NCBI GenBank assembly: GCA_021208605.1
Contig: JAJOJK010000008.1
Span: forward strand, 1-36,833
DNA from: Candidatus Woesebacteria bacterium
Lineage (GTDB): Bacteria > Patescibacteriota > Microgenomatia > UBA1400 > UBA1396
Length of the DNA: 36,833 bases
Reading direction: 5' to 3'
Shown in pieces: positions 24,534 through 34,855 of this stretch. The position numbers and the translations under genes are program-made. Numbering within the stretch: the first letter of the stretch is position 1; every line of letters starts with the position of its first letter. The notes under the pieces are model-generated. The model did not search any database. It worked only from the letters and a program-made list of their open reading frames with translations, and was not told the DNA's origin.

Positions 24534-26589
24534 ATGCAACTGGTCATCGTCGAGTCACCAACCAAAGCGAAGAAGCTCACCCAATATCTCGGGAAGGGAT
24601 TTGTGGTGGAAGCTTCGCGTGGTCACGTGCGCGATTTGCCGAAGAGCAAACTCGGAGTAGACGTCGAAAACAATTTTGAGCCCACCTACGAAACACTTCG
24701 TGGTTCAGGGAAAACAGTCACGCAACTCAAGAAACTCGCCAAACAAGCCGACAAACTCTACTTGGCCACTGACCCGGATCGAGAAGGAGAGGCAATTTCG
24801 TGGCATCTGTTGGAAGCCTGGGATGACAAAGAGATCAACAAGAAAGCGGAGCGGGCCGTTTTCCACGAAATTACGAAAGAAGCCGTTCTCAAAGCTATTC
24901 AAAATCCCAAAACTATCAATGATGCCATGGTCGATGCGCAGCAGGCTCGTCGTGTGCTCGATCGTTTAGTGGGGTACAAACTTTCGCCTGTCCTCTGGAA
25001 GAAAATTCGCCGCGGTTTGTCAGCCGGACGCGTGCAGTCAGTTGCGCTGCGCTTAATTGTCGAGCGCGAAGACGAGATCGAAGCCTTTGAACCAGAAGAA
25101 TACTGGGAAGTCGATCTCGAGTTGTCCACGGATGGCAAAGAATCTATCACCGCGCGTGTAATTGGCCTGAATGGTAAAAAGTACGAGCCGCACTCGCAAG
25201 AGGATGTCGACACAGTGCAGTCATGGGCCAAAGATGGCGAGTACACGGTCAAAAGTGTGGAGAAGCGTCAGCGCAGCCGCAAGCCGTACGCACCGTTTAC
25301 AACTTCTACTTTGCAACAGCAAGCTTCCAGTCGTTTGGGAATGAGTGCCAAACGCTCCATGGCTTTAGCGCAACAGCTCTACGAAGAAGGTCTCATTACC
25401 TACCACCGTACTGACTCTACCAATCTTTCGAGTCAAGCGGTGTCGATGGCGCGTGAGTACATTACTTCCCAATTCGGCGAGAAGTATGTGCCGAGTAAAC
25501 CGAATGTCTATTCATCCAAAAGTAAGAATGCGCAAGAAGCTCACGAAGCGATTCGTCCGACTGCCGCGAAACCAAGCATCCCTGCCAAAGGCAAGATTAC
25601 TGAGTCTCATGCCAAGTTGTATGACCTTATTTTCCGTCGCTTTGTGGCCAGCCAGATGACTGTGGCCAAGTATGACATCACCACCATTTTGGTGAGCGGA
25701 AAACAGGGCAAAAACGAGCTTGAAGCGCGTTGTTCTGGTTCTATCATCACGCACGATGGTTGGATGAAGTTATTCCCCGGAAGCGAAGACACCATTTTGC
25801 CGGATGTTTCCGAAAAAGAAACTCTCAAGTACGAAGACATTATTACGCAACAAAAATTCACGCAGCCGCCGACCACGCTACAACGATGCCTCCTTGGTGA
25901 AAGAACTGGAAAAACGCGGCATTGGTCGTCCAAGTACGTTTGCGAGCATTATCTCGGTGATTCTCGCTCGCGGGTACGTGGAACGCGAAAGCAAAGCCTT
26001 CAAGCCAACAGAAGTCGGGAAGACAGTCATCCGTTTCTTGCTCAAAAATTTCGACGGCATTATTGACTACGATTTCACCGCCAACATGGAAGATGATCTT
26101 GACGAAATTTCTTTAGGCAAAAAAGAGTGGCGCGCCGTCATGAAAGAGTTCTACGGTCCCTTCGAAAAGAAACTCGAAAAGGTGGAAGACAAAGCCGAAC
26201 GCATGCAAGTGCCGGTCGAACCACTCAACAAACCGTGTCCCGAATGCGGTCTCAAAGAGAATGAGTTTGCCAAAGCCATGGAGCAGGGCAAAACCATGAG
26301 CACCATGACTTCCGAGCAGCGTGCCGAAACCGTCTGGCGCGAGACGCCTAAAGGCGAGCTCGTAATTCGCACCGGTCGTTTTGGGAAGTTTATTTCTTGC
26401 TCTCGCTATCCTGAGTGCGAGTTTACTGACCGCTACCAACAAAAAATCGACATGCCATGTCCACAATGTGGCGAAGGCGATGTCGTTGTCAAGAAAAGCC
26501 GCAAGGGTCGCACGTTCTACGGTTGTTCCCGCTATCCAGACTGTGACTGGGCCAGCTGGAGCAATCCAATGAACCAAGAGCAAGAGTAG
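24534..26589 (+). CDS. topA: DNA topoisomerase I, interrupted by a frameshift near 25872
   Basis: MQLVIVESPTKAKKLTQYLGKGFVVEASRGHVRDLPKSKLGVD..YLATDPDREGEAISWHL..GLITYHRTDSTNLS.. then [29 protein letters not shown] and C-terminal zinc fingers in the second frame. Confidence 0.93.
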
Positions 26590-26622
26590 TTTTCCCAAGT
26601 GGGTTCGTGATATATTTGAGCT

Positions 26623-27543
26623 ATGAGTGGAGAAGGAAACGATCGTAGATTTAGGTTTGGTGATTTTTTTGGGGGTGAATCCAAGCAACCGATTCCAGAT
26701 ACTGGGCGCTCTGAGTCAGAGAATCTGGCTCCTTCAGATGACGACGCTACCGATGAATACCTCGTACCTCCAGACATGTCTCTCCTGAGTTGGGTGGAGA
26801 CAGAAATGAGTACCCCTGAATCTGGAGAAATGGAGAATGGGGCCGGTTTTGCCTACATTACCAAAATTGGTCGCGGAAGAAAAGAGCAGCAAGATGCTCT
26901 TGTGATTCACCAAGAGGGTCCCAATGGGGCAACTCGTAACATCGTCGCCGTTATCGATGGCATGGGAGGTCATGTAGGTGGGAAGCAGGCTGCACAAACA
27001 TTCGCGCGTTCTCTGCTTGAGTCGTATCAAAGTGGTGTTTCTGATCCGTATGATCGTTTCACCCAAGGGGAGGAAGCATTACGAAGAGAAAATAGCGTGC
27101 CAGAGAAAGCTGGCCTAGTCTATGTTGAGCTCGATATCGATCAAAACAAGCCAGATATCAAGATTACGGTTCGTGGTGATGCCCAAGTGCAGCATTTTGA
27201 TAATCAGGGAAACGCACTAAGCGCAACAAACTTGCAAGAAAACTTACAGGGACAAGTTACTCGGCCAGTTTTAAAAGGAAATTCGCCACTGTTCCAACAA
27301 AGCCAAGATATCACGGCTTTTCCAAGGGTTTCTGGTCATGTGTACATAGCAGCCTCTGATGGAATATGGGATATGGTCGATCCAGCATTTGTTTCTGAAG
27401 CTGTTCTGTTATCACAACGCTTTGATTCTCCCAAAAAAAAGGCACAGTATATAGTTGACTTGTTATCTCAAAAAGCACTTGAGAATATGCAATCTGGTAG
27501 AGGAAAAGATAATATCACTCTGTACGTGCATGTAGAGCCATAA
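26623..27543 (+). CDS. PP2C-family serine/threonine phosphatase
   Basis: KIGRGRKEQQDALVIHQ, VIDGMGGHVGGKQAA, VRGDAQVQHFD, IAASDGIWDMV, GKDNITLYV. Confidence 0.85.
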   Translation: MSGEGNDRRFRFGDFFGGESKQPIPDTGRSESENLAPSDDDATDEYLVPPDMSLLSWVETEMSTPESGEMENGAGFAYITKIGRGRKEQQDALVIHQEGPNGATRNIVAVIDGMGGHVGGKQAAQTFARSLLESYQSGVSDPYDRFTQGEEALRRENSVPEKAGLVYVELDIDQNKPDIKITVRGDAQVQHFDNQGNALSATNLQENLQGQVTRPVLKGNSPLFQQSQDITAFPRVSGHVYIAASDGIWDMVDPAFVSEAVLLSQRFDSPKKKAQYIVDLLSQKALENMQSGRGKDNITLYVHVEP

Positions 27544-27590
27544 AAAAGTTTTTCATACACGTTTTTTATGATCTGCGTTACAATGCGTTT

Positions 27591-28415
27591 ATGGCTCTAG
27601 AAACGCGCCAATACCCGCGACGAGAAGACTTACGAACCCGTCCCTGGCCGAGAAGTGTCGATTGGGTTGAGACGGAGATTCCTGTTGAGCGAATGCTTCT
27701 TGGCATGACACCTTATGGCGCTCACTATGGAGCAATAACACAGGTGGGTAAGAGAGAGCGACAAGAAGATGGCATTGTAGTTCATTCCAATCGCGATACT
27801 TGGCAAACACGGGTTTGTGTTATCGATGGAATTCACTCGGCGAGAGACGGCGACGTGGCCACGCATATTTTTGGCAATGTGATGTCTCATATATACCGCA
27901 CTCGGTACCAGTTGCATCATCCATCGAATCGCGCGAGGTATGCGCAACAACATTTAGCAGTTTCACAGGACCTTACCCATGAAGACAGCGGTGTAGTGTA
28001 CGCTGAAATGTGTCTCTGTCCGCGCGGTCGGATAGAAGTCGACTATATGGGGGACGTGCAAGCGGCTCACTTTGACTCTGGAGGCCGATTAGTAGAGTGT
28101 ACTCAACCGCATCGCGAGAAAGACGGACGTGGAGTAACGCGAGCGGTTACACACCAACAATATGATCAAGTGGAGAAAAAATATTTCCGCAGACAGTCTA
28201 GACATGTTTATATCCTTGCTTCTGATGGCCTTTGGGACTCAGTATCACCGGCAGTTATTTCCGAAATTTTACAAGTGACCAGCGCCACTGATTCGATATC
28301 GAAACGTGTGCAAGAGATCGTTCGCCGCCTCAATACAGCTGTGCAAGTTCAACAAGCCAACCTGGGAGAAGACCAGGGTGACAACTATACACTCTTTGTC
28401 TCGATCGAGCCCTAG
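27591..28415 (+). CDS. Diverged PP2C-like protein, tandem paralogue
   Basis: QVGKRERQEDGIVVHS, CVIDGIHSARDGDVA (DGMGGH lost), YMGDVQAAHFD, ILASDGLWDSVS, GDNYTLFVSIEP. Confidence 0.75.
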   Translation: MALETRQYPRREDLRTRPWPRSVDWVETEIPVERMLLGMTPYGAHYGAITQVGKRERQEDGIVVHSNRDTWQTRVCVIDGIHSARDGDVATHIFGNVMSHIYRTRYQLHHPSNRARYAQQHLAVSQDLTHEDSGVVYAEMCLCPRGRIEVDYMGDVQAAHFDSGGRLVECTQPHREKDGRGVTRAVTHQQYDQVEKKYFRRQSRHVYILASDGLWDSVSPAVISEILQVTSATDSISKRVQEIVRRLNTAVQVQQANLGEDQGDNYTLFVSIEP

Positions 28416-28459
28416 GGTATGATGGACACCGACGAGTGACACTCCCAAGGAAGGAAACC

Positions 28460-28891
28460 ATGCCACAGCTCAAAATCAAACTGTTTGACTCAACTTTGCC
28501 AGTTCCCGAATACCAAACAAACGGCGCGGTCGCCTTTGATTTGTATGCGCGCGAAACCACCGTGATTCCTTCGGGTGCAGTGGCAAAAGTTCCGCTCAAT
28601 GTGGCCATCGAACTGCCGGAAGGGCACTGGGCGCTGTTAGCCGCGCGGAGCTCCTTACACAAAAAGAGCCTGCAACTGGCCAATGGCATCGGCGTGGGTG
28701 ATGCAGACTTTTGCGGAGATAACGATGAATATCAGGCTGCTTTGCGTAATTTTAGTACTCAGGATGTAACTGTCGAAAAAGGGGAGCGAATTGTGCAGAT
28801 GATCATTTTGCCGTATGCGCGTGTCGACATTGATGTCGTGGAGTCACTCGGAAATGATGACCGCGGTGGCTTCGGTTCTACTGGCAAATAA
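28460..28891 (+). CDS. dut: dUTP diphosphatase
   Basis: GAVAFDLYARE, LLAARSSLHKKSLQLANGIGVGDADFCGD, EKGERIVQMIILPY, DRGGFGSTGK; AAGGAAACC before ATG 28460. Confidence 0.88.
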   Translation: MPQLKIKLFDSTLPVPEYQTNGAVAFDLYARETTVIPSGAVAKVPLNVAIELPEGHWALLAARSSLHKKSLQLANGIGVGDADFCGDNDEYQAALRNFSTQDVTVEKGERIVQMIILPYARVDIDVVESLGNDDRGGFGSTGK

Positions 28892-28951
28892 TCCTGCAAA
28901 AATTGCCAAAAAAGTTGCTTTTTTTCGCCAAATTCAAAAAACGTTGATAGG

Positions 28952-28980
28952 GCTGCATTCCGTTATTTTTGCAGCTTTTT
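28952..28980 (+). terminator. Candidate terminator after dut
   Basis: GCTGCA..TGCAGC followed by TTTTT. Confidence 0.5.
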
Positions 28981-28987
28981 GATCCAG

Positions 28988-29016
28988 TTGACACCCGTTT
29001 CCACAACATCTAGTGT
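28988..29016 (+). promoter_or_regulatory. Candidate promoter upstream of the 29054 ORF
   Basis: TTGACA (28988-28993), 17-bp spacer, TAGTGT (29011-29016). A second -10 TATAGT at 29041-29046. Confidence 0.45.
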
Positions 29017-29053
29017 ATGTCAGTGACCGAAACAACTAAATATAGTAGGGACT

Positions 29054-30196
29054 ATGGGAACGTTTTCAGACGCGAGTACAGTTGAACGCCATTTACGAGT
29101 CAGTGCAGCACAAGCAGCCAGTTGGGAACGTGCACGTGGATTTGGGTATCACAAAACCCAAGAGGAAGGCAATTTACAGCGGCAAGTAGCCAGTTTGGGC
29201 GAGACTATTCAAGGTTTGCCAGTTCATTTGCGAGTGCAAATTCATCCCGTTTTTCAAGAATTACAGGCTGCAACCCACACCTCAGAACGGCCCGCGGTCA
29301 ATTTAGTGGATGCGCTCCATGCCATGTTGGGCGAGTGGCTGGAGCTCTACGAATCTATTCTCCATCCCAAACCGATGGCTTCGATTGTTTCTGAAGCCGG
29401 TGACATAGCCGCGTATGGTTTCCAGAACTATTTGGCATTTGTGGCTGCTCGCGATGAAGATGGGGCGGCATACAGTGAGTCTGATGTCGAGCAGTTTGGA
29501 CCGCAATTTACGCAAGCCATCCTTGGTGCGAGTAAGGGCGAAGAAGGAACATTGCATGAGTTACCAGAGAGAACGCCAGAAGCCATTGAAGATCTCTTGG
29601 CTGATTTGCCGGAGATCGGTCGAGCTATTGTACGGACACATGCTGTTTTAGTGGGTGCTGAGTTCAATGAAGAAGAAATTACCGATTTGGTCACGTATAT
29701 CGATACGTTGGCCAAAGCAATGCTCAGCGAAGGTCGATTTATGACCGATGCTCAAGTAGACAGTTTGGTTCGACTCATGACAAAACCAATCATTCAGGCG
29801 AGTCCAAAGGTAGACAAAGAGCAGGGCTATCAAACACCAGTGAGTGAATCAGTTGAGATGGCTGATGTTCTTAGATTATTCATGGCGCTCGACCAGTTTT
29901 CTCAAAGGCATTTTGCGTATCCATCCATTGTTTTGTTGGCTGGGAGTTTTTATGCTGATGGAGGAAAGAATGCGCTCAATTATCCCAATCCACTGCCTGC
30001 GGGCTATGACACCGCGCGTGATTTCAAAACCCAAGTGCGTTCGCGATTCGCAGATAGGCAAATCCCTCCAGGTTTTAATGCTGAGACAGACGATGTAGAT
30101 ACATTTTTAGCGCAGTGGGAAGAAGAGCACGGAAGCCCATATACCGGCATACCAGTGATTCCTGTTTTTGCTACAATCGAAGAAGAATTACGCTAA
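29054..30196 (+). CDS. Hypothetical helical protein (orphan)
   Basis: 380-aa ORF between dut and tmk; no recognised domain. Confidence 0.75.
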   Translation: MGTFSDASTVERHLRVSAAQAASWERARGFGYHKTQEEGNLQRQVASLGETIQGLPVHLRVQIHPVFQELQAATHTSERPAVNLVDALHAMLGEWLELYESILHPKPMASIVSEAGDIAAYGFQNYLAFVAARDEDGAAYSESDVEQFGPQFTQAILGASKGEEGTLHELPERTPEAIEDLLADLPEIGRAIVRTHAVLVGAEFNEEEITDLVTYIDTLAKAMLSEGRFMTDAQVDSLVRLMTKPIIQASPKVDKEQGYQTPVSESVEMADVLRLFMALDQFSQRHFAYPSIVLLAGSFYADGGKNALNYPNPLPAGYDTARDFKTQVRSRFADRQIPPGFNAETDDVDTFLAQWEEEHGSPYTGIPVIPVFATIEEELR

Positions 30197-30214
30197 GCTA
30201 CCACAGGAGAAACT

Positions 30215-30850
30215 ATGCCAAATCAAGGACACCTCATTTCATTCGAAGGCGGCGAGGGAGCCGGGAAAACAGTGCAGATTAAACGCTTGCGTGATCGCTT
30301 ATATGCCTGTGGCATGGACGTAGTTGTTTTGCGCGAGCCCGGTGGAACTACTATTTCAGAGCAGATTCGTGAAGTTGTGCTGTCCGCCAAAAACATTGGC
30401 ATTGCCTATACGACCGAAGTTTTGTTGTTCCAAGCGGCACGAGCACAGTTGTATCGGGAAATTATTCTGCCGAGTTTGCAGGTGGGCAAAGTGGTGTTAA
30501 TGGACCGCACGCGCGATTCATCCGTCGTTTATCAAGGGAAAGTGCGTGGATTTGGCGAAGAACTGATCGAACAGCTCAATGATATTTCTACCGAAAATAC
30601 CTATCCAGATATTACTTTCTTGTTGGATGTTCCACCGGAAATCGGCATAAAACGACGACAAGGAACAGACAAAATGGATCGGCTCGACATGGAGTCACTC
30701 GATTTTCACCAGAAAGTGCGCGATGCCTACCTCGAAGTAGCTAAACGCGACGATCGCGACCGCTGGACGATTGTCGATGCCGCCCAAGATATCGACACCA
30801 TTGAAGAAAAGATTTGGGAAGAAATTCAGGCGAGAGGTGTGTGTGCCTGA
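30215..30850 (+). CDS. tmk: Thymidylate kinase
   Basis: LISFEGGEGAGKTVQIKRL, VLREPGGTTISEQIREVVL, VLMDRTRDSSVVYQG; AGGAG RBS. Confidence 0.95.
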   Translation: MPNQGHLISFEGGEGAGKTVQIKRLRDRLYACGMDVVVLREPGGTTISEQIREVVLSAKNIGIAYTTEVLLFQAARAQLYREIILPSLQVGKVVLMDRTRDSSVVYQGKVRGFGEELIEQLNDISTENTYPDITFLLDVPPEIGIKRRQGTDKMDRLDMESLDFHQKVRDAYLEVAKRDDRDRWTIVDAAQDIDTIEEKIWEEIQARGVCA

Positions 30851-30904
30851 GGGAAAAATAACACTAATATATATGCAGAATAACCAAGGTTACAAGGAGA
30901 GCAA

Positions 30905-32209
30905 ATGAGTACCAGTGTTCAAGATTTGATTACCCAAGAACAAGAACGCCAAGAATCAACGATTCAATTGATCCCTTCCGAAAACTACACCACGCCGGAA
31001 GTCATGGCGGCGGTCGGTTCGGTTTTCATGAACAAATACTCCGAAGGCTATCCGCACAAACGCTACTATGAAGGCAACGAGATTGTCGATCAAATCGAGC
31101 TGCTGGCGCAAGAACGGGCCAAGGAGCTTTTCCATGTGCCGCATGTAAACGTGCAGCCCTACAGTGGCAGTCCCGCCAACGCCGCCATCGAGATGGCACT
31201 CATGGAGCCGGGAGATACGTTCATGGGCTTGCAACTGGCCAGCGGCGGACACCTCACGCATGGTCACCCCAAAGTAACTTTTGGCGGGAAATTTTTCCAC
31301 TCCGAACAATTCGGCCTCAACGACGAAGCCCGTATCGACATCGAAGGACTGCGCAAGTTAGCCAAAAAGGTCCAGCCCAAAGTGATCATTATTGGCAACA
31401 CGGCTTATCCATTTGAACTCAATTTTGAAATCTTTGCCGAGATCGCTGAAGAAGTGGGCGCTTGGTTGGTGGCCGATATTTCGCACGTGGCTGGCCTGGT
31501 CGTTTCTGGAGAACATCCTGACCCTGTGCCATACGCGCATGTCGTTATGACTACCACGCACAAAACTTTGCGCGGACCACGCGGCGCCATGATTTTGGTC
31601 ACCGAAAAAGGTCTCGACCGCGATCCCAAACTCGGCGACAAAATTGACAAAGCTGTTTTTCCAGGTTTGCAAGGTGGGCCACACAATAACACCACGGCCG
31701 GAATTGCGATCGCGCTGGAGCAGGCCGCCCAGCCAGCGTTCAAAGAATACGGACAACAGATTCGTAAAAATGCGCGCGCTTTGGCTGCCAGACTGCAAAC
31801 CAATGGTTTGAAACTGGTTGGTGACGGCACGGAAACCCATCTCATGATTATCGACGTGCGCGAGTGGGGCGGCGGAACGCAGCTCGCCTATGCCATGGCG
31901 CAAGCCGGTTTAGTCGCCAACAAGAATACGGTCCCTGACGAACCAAACTCGCCGTTTTACCCATCTGGAGTGCGAATCGGCACACCATCAGTCACCACTC
32001 GTGGCATGAAAGAAGCAGAGATGGAGCAGATTGCTGACTGGATTACCGAAATCGAGAAACTGACTCGTCAATTTGATCTCCCCAAAGACAAGACTCAGCG
32101 CAAGATGATTTTGCAGGCTGCCCGCGAATGGGCGGAGCAGGCTCCGGAATTGAAACGCATTCGTGAAGAGGTGCGCGAGTTGTGTGCACAGTTTCCGATG
32201 TATGAGTAA
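30905..32209 (+). CDS. glyA: Serine hydroxymethyltransferase
   Basis: LIPSENYTTPEVMAAVGSVFMNKYSEGYPHKRYYEGNEIVDQIE..VQPYSGSPANAAIEMALMEPGDTFMGLQLASGGHLTHG..TTTHKTLRGPRGAMILV; AAGGAG RBS. Confidence 0.97.
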   Translation: MSTSVQDLITQEQERQESTIQLIPSENYTTPEVMAAVGSVFMNKYSEGYPHKRYYEGNEIVDQIELLAQERAKELFHVPHVNVQPYSGSPANAAIEMALMEPGDTFMGLQLASGGHLTHGHPKVTFGGKFFHSEQFGLNDEARIDIEGLRKLAKKVQPKVIIIGNTAYPFELNFEIFAEIAEEVGAWLVADISHVAGLVVSGEHPDPVPYAHVVMTTTHKTLRGPRGAMILVTEKGLDRDPKLGDKIDKAVFPGLQGGPHNNTTAGIAIALEQAAQPAFKEYGQQIRKNARALAARLQTNGLKLVGDGTETHLMIIDVREWGGGTQLAYAMAQAGLVANKNTVPDEPNSPFYPSGVRIGTPSVTTRGMKEAEMEQIADWITEIEKLTRQFDLPKDKTQRKMILQAAREWAEQAPELKRIREEVRELCAQFPMYE

Positions 32210-32620
32210 TTAAGCAAAAGGATTTACCACAGCGATCTCGCTATACTTACCGAGATGTTTCGTGTTGTCTGTGGCGACGGTGGTGTGTTGATGCGAGAGG
32301 GCAGTGGCCACAAAATAAGCATCAAAGACTTCATTTCCGCGGATGGCGTACTTTTCAATCAGTTTTTGCGCGAGATAGATAGTTTCTGGGAGCGGAGAAA
32401 GAATCGTAGCATTGTGCAGTATGTCATTGAGCAGTGCCGTGGCCTCACTTGTTGAAAACGGATGGGGAAAGCGGGTGTGCGTAATAATGCGCAGAGTTTC
32501 CATAATGTTTTGTTGAGTGAGAAACAGCTGTTTTTGCTGAGAGATATACTCTGCAGCCTGTTTTTGCTTTGGCGAACTGGTATTCAACGCATAAATCAGG
32601 ATATTGGAATCAATCAGCAT
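32210..32620 (-). CDS. vapC: PIN-domain toxin, VapC-like
   Basis: MLIDSNILIYALNTSSPKQKQAAEYI..GNEVFDAYFVATALSHQHTTVATDNTKHL; overlaps the upstream antitoxin stop. Confidence 0.85.
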   Translation of the reverse strand: MLIDSNILIYALNTSSPKQKQAAEYISQQKQLFLTQQNIMETLRIITHTRFPHPFSTSEATALLNDILHNATILSPLPETIYLAQKLIEKYAIRGNEVFDAYFVATALSHQHTTVATDNTKHLGKYSEIAVVNPFA

Positions 32621-32840
32621 AGATATCTTCTCGGGTTAATGAGTCGAGTGGAGTCCCGATGTCTTTCGCGTGCGTGATGATTTGAGATGCATTTTGCTGG
32701 TGTTTTTGAGACAGATAAGACTGCAGGGCTGTTTCCACCAGTTTTTGAAAACTTATGTTCATCTGGAGGGCTTGCTGTTGTACATTATTTTTCAGTGTTT
32801 TTGGCAAACGAATGGTTGTTCTTACTCTGGTATCAGACAT
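32610..32840 (-). CDS. vapB: Ribbon-helix-helix type antitoxin, VapB-like
   Basis: MSDTRVRTTIRLPKTLKNNVQQQALQMNISFQKLVETALQSYLSQKHQQNASQI..; start ATG 32840. Confidence 0.75.
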   Translation of the reverse strand: MSDTRVRTTIRLPKTLKNNVQQQALQMNISFQKLVETALQSYLSQKHQQNASQIITHAKDIGTPLDSLTREDIYAD

Positions 32841-32851
32841 AAGAGTAGTAT

Positions 32852-32865
32852 GACATAAATATGTC
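32852..32865. promoter_or_regulatory. Palindromic operator candidate upstream of vapBC
   Basis: GACATA-AA-TATGTC, perfect 6-bp arms, 12 bp upstream of the vapB start; extra GACAT half-site at 32836-32840. Confidence 0.5.
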
Positions 32866-32960
32866 TTTTTGTCGAAGAATTCTGAAAGTGGTGCTGGTTT
32901 TGGCATAGTGAAAAGAATGGTATCGTACAAAAAGCACAGAATGCTTACAAATACACAGAA

Positions 32961-33821
32961 ATGAGTCTTATGCGACGAGTCGGAGCCCATCTTTCCACCG
33001 CCGGTGGATATACCAAAGCAGTCGATCGAGCGATCGATATTGGTGCTAATGCCTTGCAAATCTTTTCGGGTTCTCCACGGACCTGGAAACGAAAACCGAT
33101 CAATAACGAAGAACTCCAAGAATTGACACAATACGCATTTTCAAAAGATGTTCGGCCTTTATTCGTTCACGCTTTGTATTTAGTAAACCTTGTGAGCGAT
33201 AATACAGAAAGTGTTCAGAAGTCAAAAAATGTTATTATTCATGAATTAGAATTTACTTCTAAAATTCAGGGCGCTGGGCTGGTGGTGCACGTTGGATCTC
33301 ATCAGGGCCGGGGGTGGGAGGCTGTCAAAGAAGATCTCTTTCTGCTACTCAAAAATATCTTTTCCGAAGCCTCTGGAGATGCACCATTTTTAATTGAGAA
33401 CTCCGCCGGTCAAAAAGGGAAGCTCCACAGCGATTTGGGTGAAGTTCGGGAAACGCTCGACGCCGTCGACAGCCCGCGCCTCGGTTGGTGCTACGACACC
33501 TGTCACGGTTGGGCCGCAGGATATTCGGCCACCGAACAAGACGATCCCGATCGCCAAGATCTCTTCGCCGCCCTAGAAAAATATGATCTGTGGGATTCGC
33601 TGAAATGCATTCACGTCAATGACTCGCGCGATCCCTTCAACTCGCATCGCGACCGTCACGAAAATATTGGCGAGGGGAGTATTCCTGCGGAAGAGCTGGC
33701 CGCTATTTTGAATCACCCCAAACTCAAGGATGTTCCGATTATTACCGAGGTGCCAGGGTTTGATGGAAAAAAAAGTCCGGATGCGGAGAATATTTCTCGA
33801 TTGAGGAATATTGTTCAATAG
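32961..33821 (+). CDS. nfo: Deoxyribonuclease IV (AP endonuclease)
   Basis: RVGAHLSTAGGYTKAVDRAIDIGANALQIFSGSPRTWKRK, FLIENSAGQKGKLHSDLGEV, LGWCYDTCHGWAAGY, CIHVNDSRDPFNSHRDRHENIGEGSI. Confidence 0.95.
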   Translation: MSLMRRVGAHLSTAGGYTKAVDRAIDIGANALQIFSGSPRTWKRKPINNEELQELTQYAFSKDVRPLFVHALYLVNLVSDNTESVQKSKNVIIHELEFTSKIQGAGLVVHVGSHQGRGWEAVKEDLFLLLKNIFSEASGDAPFLIENSAGQKGKLHSDLGEVRETLDAVDSPRLGWCYDTCHGWAAGYSATEQDDPDRQDLFAALEKYDLWDSLKCIHVNDSRDPFNSHRDRHENIGEGSIPAEELAAILNHPKLKDVPIITEVPGFDGKKSPDAENISRLRNIVQ

Positions 33822-33841
33822 TAACGGGTATAATTGCCCCT

Positions 33842-34855
33842 ATGGCAAAAAGAAAGAGACCAGAAAATCCAAATCGTTCAACCGAACGTATGAGTGAAGA
33901 TCACATAATTCGTCATTTTTTAACAGCTCAAGAACTTAAGAGCAAGAGAAGAGGGGTCGATCAAACGATTCGTGAACTTCAGGCTTTGTTTGTCGATTTT
34001 TTAGGGCAGGAGTTTGTTGGAAATGAAAAAAAGATTCAATCCATGCAAGCATCGATTCGGTCTCTTGTTTTGTTTCGTGATTCTGTTGAACACCAACCCA
34101 ATGTTTTTAATGAAACAGAACTTGCAAACATCAAGCGTACACTTCAAGATTTTGCCCGCTTGTTGTTTGTTTATCGAAAACGCGCAGAGATTTCTGGATA
34201 TGAAGAGGCCTTTACATTTTTTGATACGGCAATGAAATATTTTCCACTAGATGGCTCCGAGAATGAGCCCACTATTATCTTGCAGTATGTGGAAAATACA
34301 TTTGGTTCTCGGAGAAGTGAGTATCCCAAAAAAATTGATTCCTATTTTCGGGAAGAAGAAGCCGCTGAAGCAACTGGACTTATATGGGTCTTAGAAGCCT
34401 ACTGTGATCTGTATGATTTGCTTCAAAGTCAAGGTATGCGTTTTGATGAGATTGGGGAAGCTCTGTACAGTATGCATAAATCTTTTGTGATGGTATATGA
34501 GCTGGAACCAGAAAAAGCCCGTACTGTTTTGCAAAGACATCCATTAGCAGCGGCTTTTTTAAGACCGTTATTTGCTTCAAAGTCAGATTTCTATTGGTCC
34601 AAAGATGACTGGAAGCCATTCTACACAAAACAAAGAAATGCTTTGCGATCCGGGCGTAATATTGAAGCTACTATTCGGAAACTCGCTCACTACACGGCAA
34701 TTATGCGTCGTCAGCTTTCGGTTCAAGAGCAAGATGTATATGAAGAAGCTCGGAAGTATGCTGTTAATAAATTAGAAATAGTTTCTAAAGATATTGGTCG
34801 AACCCCGGAAGAAACTCAACTCATTACAGCTTTTCTTGCCGAACCGCTTCGATAG
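33842..34855 (+). CDS. Hypothetical helical protein (orphan)
   Basis: 337-aa ORF; TATAAT (33829-33834) 7 nt before the ATG. Confidence 0.75.
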   Translation: MAKRKRPENPNRSTERMSEDHIIRHFLTAQELKSKRRGVDQTIRELQALFVDFLGQEFVGNEKKIQSMQASIRSLVLFRDSVEHQPNVFNETELANIKRTLQDFARLLFVYRKRAEISGYEEAFTFFDTAMKYFPLDGSENEPTIILQYVENTFGSRRSEYPKKIDSYFREEEAAEATGLIWVLEAYCDLYDLLQSQGMRFDEIGEALYSMHKSFVMVYELEPEKARTVLQRHPLAAAFLRPLFASKSDFYWSKDDWKPFYTKQRNALRSGRNIEATIRKLAHYTAIMRRQLSVQEQDVYEEARKYAVNKLEIVSKDIGRTPEETQLITAFLAEPLR

